Shown here piece after piece: positions 1 to 6,975 of a DNA stretch of 11,003 nucleotides. A model generated the notes under the pieces. The model had not been told where the DNA came from. It did not search any database and was given only the letters and a program-made list of their open reading frames with translations. Source of the stretch: Euryarchaeota archaeon UBA60 (lineage in GTDB: Archaea > Thermoplasmatota > Poseidoniia > Poseidoniales > Poseidoniaceae). Numbering within the stretch: position 1 is the first letter of the stretch; each line of letters opens with the position of its first letter. The DNA lies in contig DARQ01000118.1 of NCBI GenBank assembly GCA_002503395.1, forward strand, positions 16,873-27,875, written 5' to 3'. The position numbers were made by a program, and so were the translations under genes.

Positions 1-1
1 T

Positions 2-397
2 GCGGGACGCGGTGGTGGGCCGAGTGGTGGTCCACCCCCCGAGAAAGCACCAACAGGGCGTGGAACACCAACACAAGGGGGGAGGCCGATAAGGGCATCA
101 CGCAAGACAGTCGTCAGAGCAGAAGTAATTGAAGAGTCACAGGCAAGTGGTAACAATATAAGGCGCGCCCGAGCGGTAAAGACCGAAGAATCTACCGATG
201 AACACCCTCCATGGATGGAAGAGGACATCCAGTTATTTGCTGCCTCAGATGAGGATAATAAGGCATCCAGTGTCGCTTGGGCTTGGGATGAGATGGAAGC
301 CTCGACCTCGGAGCGGAATATCCTGATGCAACTTCAGGAAACCGGTTGGTCGGTAGAACAGTCTCGGGCTATTATCGACGAGGCGAAACAATACTGA
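2..397 (+). CDS. C-terminal part of an unrecognised protein with a Gly/Pro-rich linker (5' end outside window)
   Basis: The frame is open from base 2 to the TGA at 395-397, giving 131 residues with no upstream stop, so the gene begins left of the window. The first ~28 visible residues are Gly/Pro-rich low complexity. A basic and acidic stretch follows, then a compact acidic C-terminal segment from about the codon at 215, ending in a predicted helix-turn-helix-like pair of helices (LQETGWSVEQSRAIIDEAKQY region). The linker suggests that a globular or membrane domain upstream is tethered to this short C-terminal module. The last ~20 residues loosely resemble short UBA- or SHOCT-like helical modules, but this is only a resemblance. 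The next gene on the same strand starts 43 or 55 bases downstream, so co-transcription is plausible. I do not recognise the family. The ATG at 215 is probably internal because coding-like sequence continues upstream of it. Confidence 0.6.
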   Translation, partial: AGRGGGPSGGPPPEKAPTGRGTPTQGGRPIRASRKTVVRAEVIEESQASGNNIRRARAVKTEESTDEHPPWMEEDIQLFAASDEDNKASSVAWAWDEMEASTSERNILMQLQETGWSVEQSRAIIDEAKQY

Positions 398-440
398 AAA
401 ATCCCCAATTTCCCATTTCTGAATTGATGATTGAATAACG

Positions 441-2033
441 TTGAGTGAGAAGATGAATATGTCTGAAACCGAATTGGCCGGAGCCGCCCTACCCGAGGGA
501 ATCGAGGTTGATGAGACCTCGGCATATTTCGGTGTCACCCAGAGCAGTGATATCCTCCATGAATTGCAACAGATTGACAGGCATGTAGCATTGGCTCGAT
601 TCATCGAACTCACCGCCGACCTCCACCTCAGTTCTGAAGAGTTTGATTATACCGCCGCCAGCGAGCGGATGAATTGCGAAGGCGGCGAAATCTACTATCT
701 CGTCGTCAGTCATTTCCGCTTCACTGCGATGTGTGACCCGCTGAGAATATTCCTTGGAATGGAAGATAGTGAAGGGAATCCGGGCGATGCTTGCCAACTC
801 CCTCCCGAGGAAATCGAATTGTTGACCAATTTGACCAATGCCATGCCTCTGCTCGGGCTGATGGCGATAGGATTCCTGACCGCGGGACAAGGGATGGTGG
901 TTACCTACGCCAGGACTCTTGAAAGTCTACTCATCAATCCGTCAGCGAATCTCGCTAATTTACTTGAGATTGGCCAAGGTTATGTCAATGCCCTAGCCAA
1001 TGCCAGAGAAGGAAATTATCCCGAGCCCATCGAGGTGCTGACAATCGGTGGTGAGGCGGTATTTTCCAGTGATGCCACATCACAGCCCAATGTGCCTTTG
1101 CCAGGTGGCCAGCCCGAGGCAGCGAGCCCCCTACCTTCCAGCCCGATCGCCACTGTGGCTTCTCCGGCACAAGTTCAGGCTGAGGTCGATGTGCCCTTGC
1201 CTGAGACGACACCCTCAGTTCTTGAATTGACTCCCGACATCACCATACCTCTGCCGACCGATGGTTCTGAGACTATTTCCAAGCCACCTCAGGTCGATGA
1301 CGATGTACCGGTTGATGACTTGACTGTAAGGCAGGTGGAAGTCCGTGCCGAGAACGTCTTCGACGATGCTTTCGGCAACGCTTTGAGTATCGAGCAAGAA
1401 TCTGCCCCACCGGTCGAATCCGCGCCCGCGCCATCCCCGGAAGCGGTTGCCGCTCCGGCTTCCGACCCTGTAGTTGAGCCTGAACCTGCAGCACCTGCAG
1501 CAGCACCTGCCGAATCCGTGCCCGAATCGGCTACAGCTGCTGAAACTGAGCCGACCTTGCCGACCCCTGCGGTTTCACCGGTTCAAGCGCCCTCTCCGGA
1601 GCGAGAACCAGAACTTGACAGGAGTCCAACCACTGGTGAAAAAGTGCTGGATTTCCTCGCCGCAGATACCGATGGTGATGGCCACCTGTCCAAAGACGAG
1701 GTTGTTCAAATGGTCGGCGATTCCGAAACCGCTGACGAGTTCATCAAGGCTGCCGATACCGATGGCGATGGTGAAATATCATTGCCAGAATTCATCTCTG
1801 CAACCACTGATTCATCGGTGGCAGAGGGTGAGGAGGCTACGGTGATATCTCTGCCGCGCCCAGTGACGCCGCTGCGTCGACCAGTCAGTGATGATAAGGC
1901 GATGAATGTCGGTAGGACAACGGCGCTGGCAGGGAGGCAATATGTCATCAAGAGTGGAATACACTGTGGTGGTTGCGGAATCGGAATCGACCCTCATTGG
2001 CGACACTGCGTGGTTTGCGGTGTCGGTCGATAA
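441..2033 (+). CDS. Unrecognised multidomain protein: N-terminal domain, Pro/Ala linker, two EF-hands, zinc-ribbon-like C-terminus
   Basis: The longest reading is 530 residues from TTG 441. ATG 453 or ATG 459 are equally good starts and no clear Shine-Dalgarno sequence decides between them. Counting from 441, residues ~25-200 look globular and mostly helical, with a hydrophobic stretch at ~135-156 and cysteines at 79, 98 and 118. Residues ~212-400 are a Pro/Ala/Glu-rich linker with repeated V/I-P-L-P motifs. Two EF-hand loops follow: D409-E420 (DTDGDGHLSKDE) and D439-E450 (DTDGDGEISLPE). They are 30 residues apart and have acidic residues at loop positions 1, 3, 5 and 12, as in canonical calcium-binding pairs. 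The tail has CxxC at 509/512 and 523/526, a likely zinc ribbon. There is no signal peptide and no strong membrane segment, so a cytoplasmic location is likely. The role is unknown; calcium-responsive binding is inferred. Its TAA stop directly abuts the stop of the convergent gene. Confidence 0.8.
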   Translation: MSEKMNMSETELAGAALPEGIEVDETSAYFGVTQSSDILHELQQIDRHVALARFIELTADLHLSSEEFDYTAASERMNCEGGEIYYLVVSHFRFTAMCDPLRIFLGMEDSEGNPGDACQLPPEEIELLTNLTNAMPLLGLMAIGFLTAGQGMVVTYARTLESLLINPSANLANLLEIGQGYVNALANAREGNYPEPIEVLTIGGEAVFSSDATSQPNVPLPGGQPEAASPLPSSPIATVASPAQVQAEVDVPLPETTPSVLELTPDITIPLPTDGSETISKPPQVDDDVPVDDLTVRQVEVRAENVFDDAFGNALSIEQESAPPVESAPAPSPEAVAAPASDPVVEPEPAAPAAAPAESVPESATAAETEPTLPTPAVSPVQAPSPEREPELDRSPTTGEKVLDFLAADTDGDGHLSKDEVVQMVGDSETADEFIKAADTDGDGEISLPEFISATTDSSVAEGEEATVISLPRPVTPLRRPVSDDKAMNVGRTTALAGRQYVIKSGIHCGGCGIGIDPHWRHCVVCGVGR

Positions 2034-3215
2034 TCACTCGTCTATGGATTCGAAATGCAATTCATGGCCGTCTAGAGTTATTCTTGCGCCCTTTACCACA
2101 CCGACCAATCTACCCCCGCCTGCTAATTGGGTACCAATGGTGAAATAACAGGTTCCGAGAACTTTTTCATCCTCGAGGACATTCCCCAGCAGTCTTGCTT
2201 TAGGGTTCATCCCAAAGCCGAATTCGGCGACTCCCCATACCGATTCTCGCTCGCGCGGTTTCATCTTTGCTGCAGCATCGCGGAATGTTTGCCGCAGATG
2301 CGCCGCTTCCTGACCTCCGGTCACATCGATGACCGAGCCCTTTTCGATATTCATGGTAATCGGCTCTTCCACAAGATCTGCGTCCCAAGCCCCATCGATC
2401 ACCACAATTCCTTCCATCGAACCTTCTTTTGGGGTTATGAATATCTTGCCGGCGGGTAAATTGGTAAGCATTCCAGGACGGTTGCATATTCCGCTATCGT
2501 CGAGATTCCAATCGCGCCAGTTCACATCAAAGGTAACGTCGGTGCCGCCAGGTGAGGTGATGTGCAGGGTTTTCTTACGTCGCATTATACCGTATACTTC
2601 GGCAATTTCGGACTTGATAGAAGCGAAATCGGCGGTCATCCCACCCTCTGTAAACATCTCTACATTCATCCCCGGCATCGTTGTAATTCTCGCCTTTTGT
2701 CGAGTTGCCGCCAAACGGGCTTTGGTGTGGGTGAGAGAATATCTGGTCGGGGCGAGAATCACATCCTGTTGCCGCATCAAATCGGCCACCGGGCGAGGCG
2801 GTTCCTCACCGTGGTGGCGACCTTTTGGCATTACCACCATCAATACCCGCTCCGAAATTTCACTGGCAGCCAGATATAGTGCTTCACCGATGAGAGAAGT
2901 ACTCGGGTCGGCGACGATAAGGACATTCTCGTGGCGATATATTTCCATGCAGGTCTTGACGACCATTTCTGCACTGGCATTCAACGCCTCTTCACGCTCT
3001 TTTTGCGACATGATGTCGAGGGGGTCGAGTTCATCTCCGGCAGCACCGTTTCCGCTCGTTTCATCTTCAGACTCTCCCGCCTCGGTCACTCTATCGGATT
3101 CTTCGGTCGTGACCTCATCGACCGATGAGTCGATATCAGAGATTTCGATATCTCTGTCCTCCTCGTCAAGAGGTAACCCTTCATCCTTTTCCTCGCGCTT
3201 GCGCCGTCGGGCCAC
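2034..3215 (-). CDS. M29-like (AmpS/NicX-related) aminopeptidase homologue, possibly inactive
   Basis: 393 residues from GTG 3215, preceded by a G-rich GGGGG stretch 4-8 bases upstream. Residues 1-69 are highly charged and mostly acidic low complexity. From ~70 the sequence follows the COG2309 pattern: an N-terminal alpha/beta part (ENVLIVADPSTSLIGEALY), then NLPAGKIFITPKEGS at ~252-266, an AEFGFGMNPKA block at ~330-340, EDEK at 348-351 and GTCYFTIG at 354-361. In M29 enzymes as I recall them, the corresponding motifs are PAGEV, ELGIGTNP and GT-x-HIA-x-G, with Glu and His binding two metals. Here the first Glu is Lys257 and the His is Tyr357; only Glu331 is clearly kept. A peptidase role is therefore doubtful, and a binding or altered-chemistry role is possible. 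The gene converges with zero spacing on the EF-hand gene and diverges from the M32 gene across 58 bases. Confidence 0.8.
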   Translation of the reverse strand: MARRRKREEKDEGLPLDEEDRDIEISDIDSSVDEVTTEESDRVTEAGESEDETSGNGAAGDELDPLDIMSQKEREEALNASAEMVVKTCMEIYRHENVLIVADPSTSLIGEALYLAASEISERVLMVVMPKGRHHGEEPPRPVADLMRQQDVILAPTRYSLTHTKARLAATRQKARITTMPGMNVEMFTEGGMTADFASIKSEIAEVYGIMRRKKTLHITSPGGTDVTFDVNWRDWNLDDSGICNRPGMLTNLPAGKIFITPKEGSMEGIVVIDGAWDADLVEEPITMNIEKGSVIDVTGGQEAAHLRQTFRDAAAKMKPRERESVWGVAEFGFGMNPKARLLGNVLEDEKVLGTCYFTIGTQLAGGGRLVGVVKGARITLDGHELHFESIDE

Positions 3216-3247
3216 AAACCCCCATTCTCAGTCTTGACTTCAAGGGT

Positions 3248-3267
3248 TTCCTCAATATGATTAGGAA
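3248..3267. promoter_or_regulatory. Small inverted repeat with AT-rich core in the divergent spacer; candidate operator or shared promoter element
   Basis: TTCCT (3248-3252) and AGGAA (3263-3267) flank the AT-rich core CAATATGATT, between the minus-strand M29-like gene and the plus-strand M32 gene. Read on the minus strand, the core could be a TATA-like box about 40 bases before the GTG at 3215. The right arm is also part of AGGAAGG (3263-3269), a plausible Shine-Dalgarno sequence four bases before ATG 3274, so a hairpin would hide it. The arms are only five bases long and could be chance. Confidence 0.25.
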
Positions 3268-3273
3268 GGCAGT

Positions 3274-4827
3274 ATGCTTTCACATCTCATTGAAGGTAGA
3301 ATACGAGTTGGCAAAACCATGCGACAGGCATTACAGCAGGACTTCGATGACAGAATGACGAATTGGTATCGCTTGAATGGTATTCGCTCGCACCTTTCAT
3401 GGGACCAACAGACGATAATGCCGGAAAAGGCCGCCCGCGGGCGCGGCCAGACCCTATCTTGGCTAGCTGGACTGGCACATAGCCATATCACCGATTACAA
3501 ACTAGGTGAAGTCGTCAGCCTGCTCGAAGCAGATCTCAGCCTATTGGATGAAGATGATGCGTGCAATGTCCGACGGATGCGCCGGGAGATTGACATGGCG
3601 ACAAAATTACCGGTGGAATTGGTCGAGGAAATGGCCTCTGCGGTCAGCCAGGCTCGCCAAATCTGGCAGGAGGCCCGTGCCGCTGGTGACTTTGCGATGT
3701 TTGCCCCTGAACTGCAGAAAATCATCGATTTGACCAAGGATAAAATGCAGTATTTGGGTGGTGATTCTGCTAATTATGATGTCCTGCTCGACGAATATGA
3801 AATCGGTATGACCATGGCGGATTACGACCCGTTATTCGCAGGCTTGAGGGAGCGTCTCGTGCCATTGTTGGAGAAGATAATGCAGGCTCAGCGAGACAAA
3901 CCCGAACTCAGTCTGCCAGAAGGGATGCAATTTGTCACCGCCGACCAAGATTCCTTCTGTCGTTTCGTAAGCGCCCTGATGGGATTTGATTTTGCTGCCG
4001 GCCGGCTCGATACCACGACTCATCCTTTCTGTTCAGGCCTTGCTGTCGGTGATACTAGAATCACCACCAGATATGATGAGAGTGACCCTTTCTCCTGTCT
4101 CTATGCAGTGATGCACGAGTCGGGCCACGGCCTGTACGAACAAGGTTTGCCCGACCAGCATGGTTTGAGCCCGCGCGGCCAGGCGATTTCCCTGGGTATC
4201 CATGAATCACAATCACGCCTCTGGGAAAATCAAATCGGCCGTACCACCGCTTTTTGGCAGGCTGTTCTTGACACATTCAAACAGAAGTTCCCCGAGTTAC
4301 CACCGGACCTGGGGGCCGAAGAGATGAACCGTATCGCCAATGCGGTGAAACCTTCATTCATCCGCGTCGAGGCCGATGAAATAACCTACAATCTGCACAT
4401 CATGATGCGCTACGAAATCGAGAAGAAAATATTTGAAGAGGATTTGCCGGTGGCCGAGATTCCAGAGGTGTGGAATACGATGTTTGCAGAATGGTTCGGT
4501 ATCGAGGTGCCCGATGATAGTCTGGGCTGTCTACAAGATGTGCACTGGTCATATGGCGCGTTTGGATACTTCCCAACCTATACCTTAGGTAATTTATATG
4601 CGGCACAGTTGAGTGCTAAAATGGTAGATGACCTCGGTGATTTGGACGAGATTATCCGTTCTGGAGATTGGTCGCCCATCCTAGCGTGGTTACGCGAGAA
4701 GATCTATTCTCACGGGATGCTCTATGACCCGAGTGAGTTGATTGAGCGGGCGACCGGAAAGCCGCCAAGTCCAGAGCCCTTTCTCGATTATGTCGAGAAA
4801 AAATATTCGAGGATTTATGGGTTATAG
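3274..4827 (+). CDS. M32-family metallocarboxypeptidase (carboxypeptidase Taq-like)
   Basis: 517 residues, close to the usual ~500 for family M32. These zinc or cobalt enzymes remove C-terminal amino acids from peptides in the cytoplasm, typically for peptide recycling. All the family signatures I know are present in order: HPF at 250-252, DTRIT (DxRxT) at 260-264, HESGH (HExxH zinc-binding catalytic motif) at 281-285, HESQSR at 310-315 with Glu311 as the expected third ligand, and GCLQDVHW (GxxQDxHW) at 418-425. There is no signal peptide. ATG 3274 has AGGAAGG four bases upstream and is used here. ATG 3319 (residue 16) gives a start closer to the family average and cannot be excluded. The gene stands alone on the plus strand: it diverges from the M29-like gene and converges on pyrC with 75 bases between stops. 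All catalytic motifs are intact, so I expect an active enzyme. Confidence 0.95.
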   Translation: MLSHLIEGRIRVGKTMRQALQQDFDDRMTNWYRLNGIRSHLSWDQQTIMPEKAARGRGQTLSWLAGLAHSHITDYKLGEVVSLLEADLSLLDEDDACNVRRMRREIDMATKLPVELVEEMASAVSQARQIWQEARAAGDFAMFAPELQKIIDLTKDKMQYLGGDSANYDVLLDEYEIGMTMADYDPLFAGLRERLVPLLEKIMQAQRDKPELSLPEGMQFVTADQDSFCRFVSALMGFDFAAGRLDTTTHPFCSGLAVGDTRITTRYDESDPFSCLYAVMHESGHGLYEQGLPDQHGLSPRGQAISLGIHESQSRLWENQIGRTTAFWQAVLDTFKQKFPELPPDLGAEEMNRIANAVKPSFIRVEADEITYNLHIMMRYEIEKKIFEEDLPVAEIPEVWNTMFAEWFGIEVPDDSLGCLQDVHWSYGAFGYFPTYTLGNLYAAQLSAKMVDDLGDLDEIIRSGDWSPILAWLREKIYSHGMLYDPSELIERATGKPPSPEPFLDYVEKKYSRIYGL

Positions 4828-4852
4828 CGTGTAATCTCGGAAAATAGCGGGA

Positions 4853-4897
4853 GCGAGAACAAAGATATGTTTCGTAGTCTCGCGTAGCGATTTTATT
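4853..4897. terminator. Stem-loop plus T-rich stretch between convergent stops; candidate terminator
   Basis: The inverted repeat GCGAGA (4853-4858) / TCTCGC (4878-4883) encloses a 19-base loop that contains a smaller AACA/TGTT pairing. ATTTTATT (4890-4897) follows. Placed 26 bases after the M32 stop and just before the pyrC stop, this could end plus-strand transcription. Archaeal termination mainly needs the T-rich tract, and this one is short, so the call is tentative. On the minus strand the only comparable run is TTTT within rc 4838-4846. Confidence 0.35.
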
Positions 4898-4902
4898 CTG
4901 GC

Positions 4903-6324
4903 CTACGGCCACGGACTCATCAGCAGAGCCTCTCCAACCTCTCCCGGCAATACCATCAACTTGCCCTTCGCCCCAGTCTGTTCATCGCGTTTGAAAACCG
5001 GGATTCCGGCCACAATCGTCAACACCGGCCAGCCCTTGAGGATTCGCCCCCTGAACGGATTCCAACCGACTCTCGACCAGGTGTTCTCATCACTCACCTC
5101 GATTTCAAGGCTCAGGTCGATGAGTACCACATCACCGTCGTAGCCCTCTAGCAATTTCCCCTTACCGACGATATTGTAGCAATCGGCGACATTTGTCGAC
5201 ATCCACCTGACCACGTCTTCAATACTGCAGCACTCACTATTGACATGGTCGAGCATCACCGCCAGCGAAGTCTCTACCCCTGGCATCCCAGAGGGTGCTT
5301 TTGGAAAGCCCAGTTCCTTGCTCTCAAGGGTGTGGGGTGCGTGATCTGTCGCCAAGCACTGAATCGTCCCATCCTCAAGTCGCGACCACAGTGTTTCCCG
5401 GTCGTCAGCGGAACGAATAGGGGGATTCATCTGTAATCTCGCCTGCTCTCTCTCGATGTCGGTGTCATCGAAAGTGAGGTATTGAGGGAGTACCTCGGTG
5501 GTGATTATCGCTTCAGCATCACCATCGTCACATTGTGAGGGTAAGGTGGTCTTGCCGGCCAGCCAATCAGCCTCAAGGGCTGATGAAAGGTGGAGGATGT
5601 GCAGTCGGTGGCCATGCTCTTGCGCTAGTCTGGTCGCCCTTTGTGTGGCCAGCAGTGCGGTCTCGCTATCGCGCCACTCGGCGTGAGCGGCGATATCGCT
5701 ACGCGCCTCGAACTTCGGCCAACGCCGGTTCAGACGCTCTTCATCCTCGGCATGTACCGCTATCAGGCCGGGGGTATTGGCGAAGATATTTGCCAGCGCG
5801 TCTTCGGAGTCGACCAGCAGGTCTCCTGTCGATGAGCCCATAAAGACCTTGATGCCGCAGATTCCCGGAATCGAATGCGCAGAATCTACACAACCGACCG
5901 CGGCTTGCAATTCCTCCAGATTATCGTCGGTAGCGCCGATGAAAAAGCCGTAATTAGTGATGCATTTTGCTGCCGCAGTGGACATTTTTTCTCGCATCGC
6001 CGCCATCGTAATAACCGCAGGTTGGTTATTTGGCATATCGAGAAAGGAGGTTACTCCGCCGCTGGCGGCGGCAGATGAGCCGCTTTCCAAGTCCTCTTTT
6101 TCAGGCTGTCCCGGGTCGCGAAAGTGGACTTGGGGGTCGATGCATCCGGGGATGAGGTGAAGGCCACTGGCATCGATTACCTTCTCACCCGGTTGCGCGG
6201 CTAGGCCAGATGGAAAAACCATCGTTTCAATGATGCCATCGACGATACGACAATCACCGACTCGGGTACCATCATCTGCAACAATGGTCGCACCTCGTAT
6301 CAGTATCGAGCCTCGGCTGGTCAT
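4903..6324 (-). CDS. pyrC: Dihydroorotase, third step of de novo pyrimidine synthesis
   Basis: 473 residues from ATG 6324, a metal-dependent amidohydrolase that interconverts carbamoyl-aspartate and dihydroorotate in the cytoplasm. Motifs from this start: DPQVHFRDPG at 63-72 (metal site), the MPN motif near 97-99, Lys159 in GIKVFMGSSTG (the likely carboxylated bridging lysine), His191 in VHAEDE, His245 in ILHLSS, NPP near 300-302 and Asp327 in ATDHAPH. Gln65 stands where many homologues have the first His of HxH. I recall the DxQVHF form from other dihydroorotases, so I expect activity. GTG 6348 is in frame and would add eight residues (MPPPEGRE). I chose ATG 6324 because the GAGGGGAGAGAA tract sits immediately before it and because the N-terminus then begins near the usual beta-strand. 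It is the last gene of the membrane protein-mogA-pyrC cluster. Allantoinase or hydantoinase is less likely given the HFRDPG context. Confidence 0.93.
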   Translation of the reverse strand: MTSRGSILIRGATIVADDGTRVGDCRIVDGIIETMVFPSGLAAQPGEKVIDASGLHLIPGCIDPQVHFRDPGQPEKEDLESGSSAAASGGVTSFLDMPNNQPAVITMAAMREKMSTAAAKCITNYGFFIGATDDNLEELQAAVGCVDSAHSIPGICGIKVFMGSSTGDLLVDSEDALANIFANTPGLIAVHAEDEERLNRRWPKFEARSDIAAHAEWRDSETALLATQRATRLAQEHGHRLHILHLSSALEADWLAGKTTLPSQCDDGDAEAIITTEVLPQYLTFDDTDIEREQARLQMNPPIRSADDRETLWSRLEDGTIQCLATDHAPHTLESKELGFPKAPSGMPGVETSLAVMLDHVNSECCSIEDVVRWMSTNVADCYNIVGKGKLLEGYDGDVVLIDLSLEIEVSDENTWSRVGWNPFRGRILKGWPVLTIVAGIPVFKRDEQTGAKGKLMVLPGEVGEALLMSPWP

Positions 6325-6336
6325 TTCTCTCCCCTC
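6325..6336 (-). promoter_or_regulatory. Shine-Dalgarno-like tract fixing the pyrC start
   Basis: On the minus strand GAGGGGAGAGAA lies directly before ATG 6324. The purine core GAGGGGAG is about 4-11 bases from the start codon, whereas GTG 6348 has no comparable tract upstream. Confidence 0.55.
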
Positions 6337-6358
6337 AGGGGGCGGCACAGCCTAGCCT

Positions 6359-6964
6359 TCAACCTGTCTGCCGAAGGGCATTCTTTGGGCGAAATGCTGG
6401 ACACACATCATGATTGCATTCAATATAAGGTCCGCCGAGTAAATCGACGCAATATGGTACCGCTTTCCATATTTCATCGATGGTTTCTCGTATCGCTTTG
6501 GGACGGCCTGGGAGATTGAAAATAAGTGAGGAACCACGTATCCCTCCAACTTGTCGAGAAAGGATTGCGGTAGGTGTATAACGAAGGGATATCGCCCGCA
6601 TTTGTTCGCCGAAGCCATCCATCATCCGCTCGCACACCGCCTCTGTTGCCTCGGGCGTCACATCGCGTGCCGCCGGGCCGGTGCCGCCGGTGGTGATGAC
6701 CACCGAACATCCGAAATCATCGCATAATTCCTTCAGGGTCGATTCGATCTGCTGTCGCTCATCTGGAATGCAACGATAGTGTGCAGTCCACTGTGAATCG
6801 AGCGCGGCGGCGAGGAATTGGACGATAGCAGGCCCGGACTCGTCCTCGTAGGTACCGGCGCTGGCGCGGTCGCTGACGGTGATAATACCGATGTCGGCGG
6901 CATCACCGACAGAATTGGGCTTGCCGCCGGTGGCAATTATCCCGTGGGAATCCACCCCGCCCAT
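6359..6964 (-). CDS. mogA: Molybdopterin adenylyltransferase (MogA-type)
   Basis: 201 residues. MogA adenylylates molybdopterin with ATP before metal insertion to form the molybdenum or tungsten cofactor, in the cytoplasm. The fold signatures are clear: IGIITVSDRASAGTYEDESG at ~25-44, ITTGGTGPAARDVTPEAT at ~90-107 (GGTG phosphate/pterin-binding loop and DVTPEAT), GFGEQMR at ~117-123, and PTAILSRQVGGIRGSSLIFNLPGRPKAI at ~131-158. The C-terminal PYCVDLLGGPYIE and AFRPKNALR blocks are typical of bacterial MogA rather than the shorter MoaB proteins common in archaea. Compared with E. coli MogA as I remember it, about a dozen residues are missing before PYC, and there is a ~23-residue N-terminal extension. 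ATG 6964 has GAGGTGG (6969-6975) five bases upstream, which overlaps the TGA of the preceding gene; nine bases separate the two. This tight spacing supports an operon. The gene is 34 bases upstream of pyrC. Confidence 0.92.
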   Translation of the reverse strand: MGGVDSHGIIATGGKPNSVGDAADIGIITVSDRASAGTYEDESGPAIVQFLAAALDSQWTAHYRCIPDERQQIESTLKELCDDFGCSVVITTGGTGPAARDVTPEATEAVCERMMDGFGEQMRAISLRYTPTAILSRQVGGIRGSSLIFNLPGRPKAIRETIDEIWKAVPYCVDLLGGPYIECNHDVCPAFRPKNALRQTG

Positions 6965-6968
6965 CTTG

Positions 6969-6975
6969 CCACCTC
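6969..6975 (-). promoter_or_regulatory. Shine-Dalgarno sequence of mogA overlapping the upstream stop codon
   Basis: GAGGTGG on the minus strand lies four bases before ATG 6964 and shares bases with the TGA (6976-6974) of the membrane protein gene. This suggests translational coupling between the two genes. Confidence 0.6.

Noticed and set aside
1400..1620. Short repeats such as CACCTGCAG in the linker region as a mobile or tandem repeat element
   Set aside because: They follow from Pro/Ala codon runs in the linker of the EF-hand protein and do not form a regular unit array.
2329..3237. 302-codon plus-strand frame opposite the M29-like gene
   Set aside because: It is Ser/Arg/Ile-rich with no recognisable motif, and the minus strand has clear family motifs. 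It is a shadow of the antisense frame.
6325..6348. GTG 6348 as the pyrC start
   Set aside because: The eight extra codons contain the best Shine-Dalgarno tract for ATG 6324 and encode a Pro/Glu stretch unlike the usual N-terminus.
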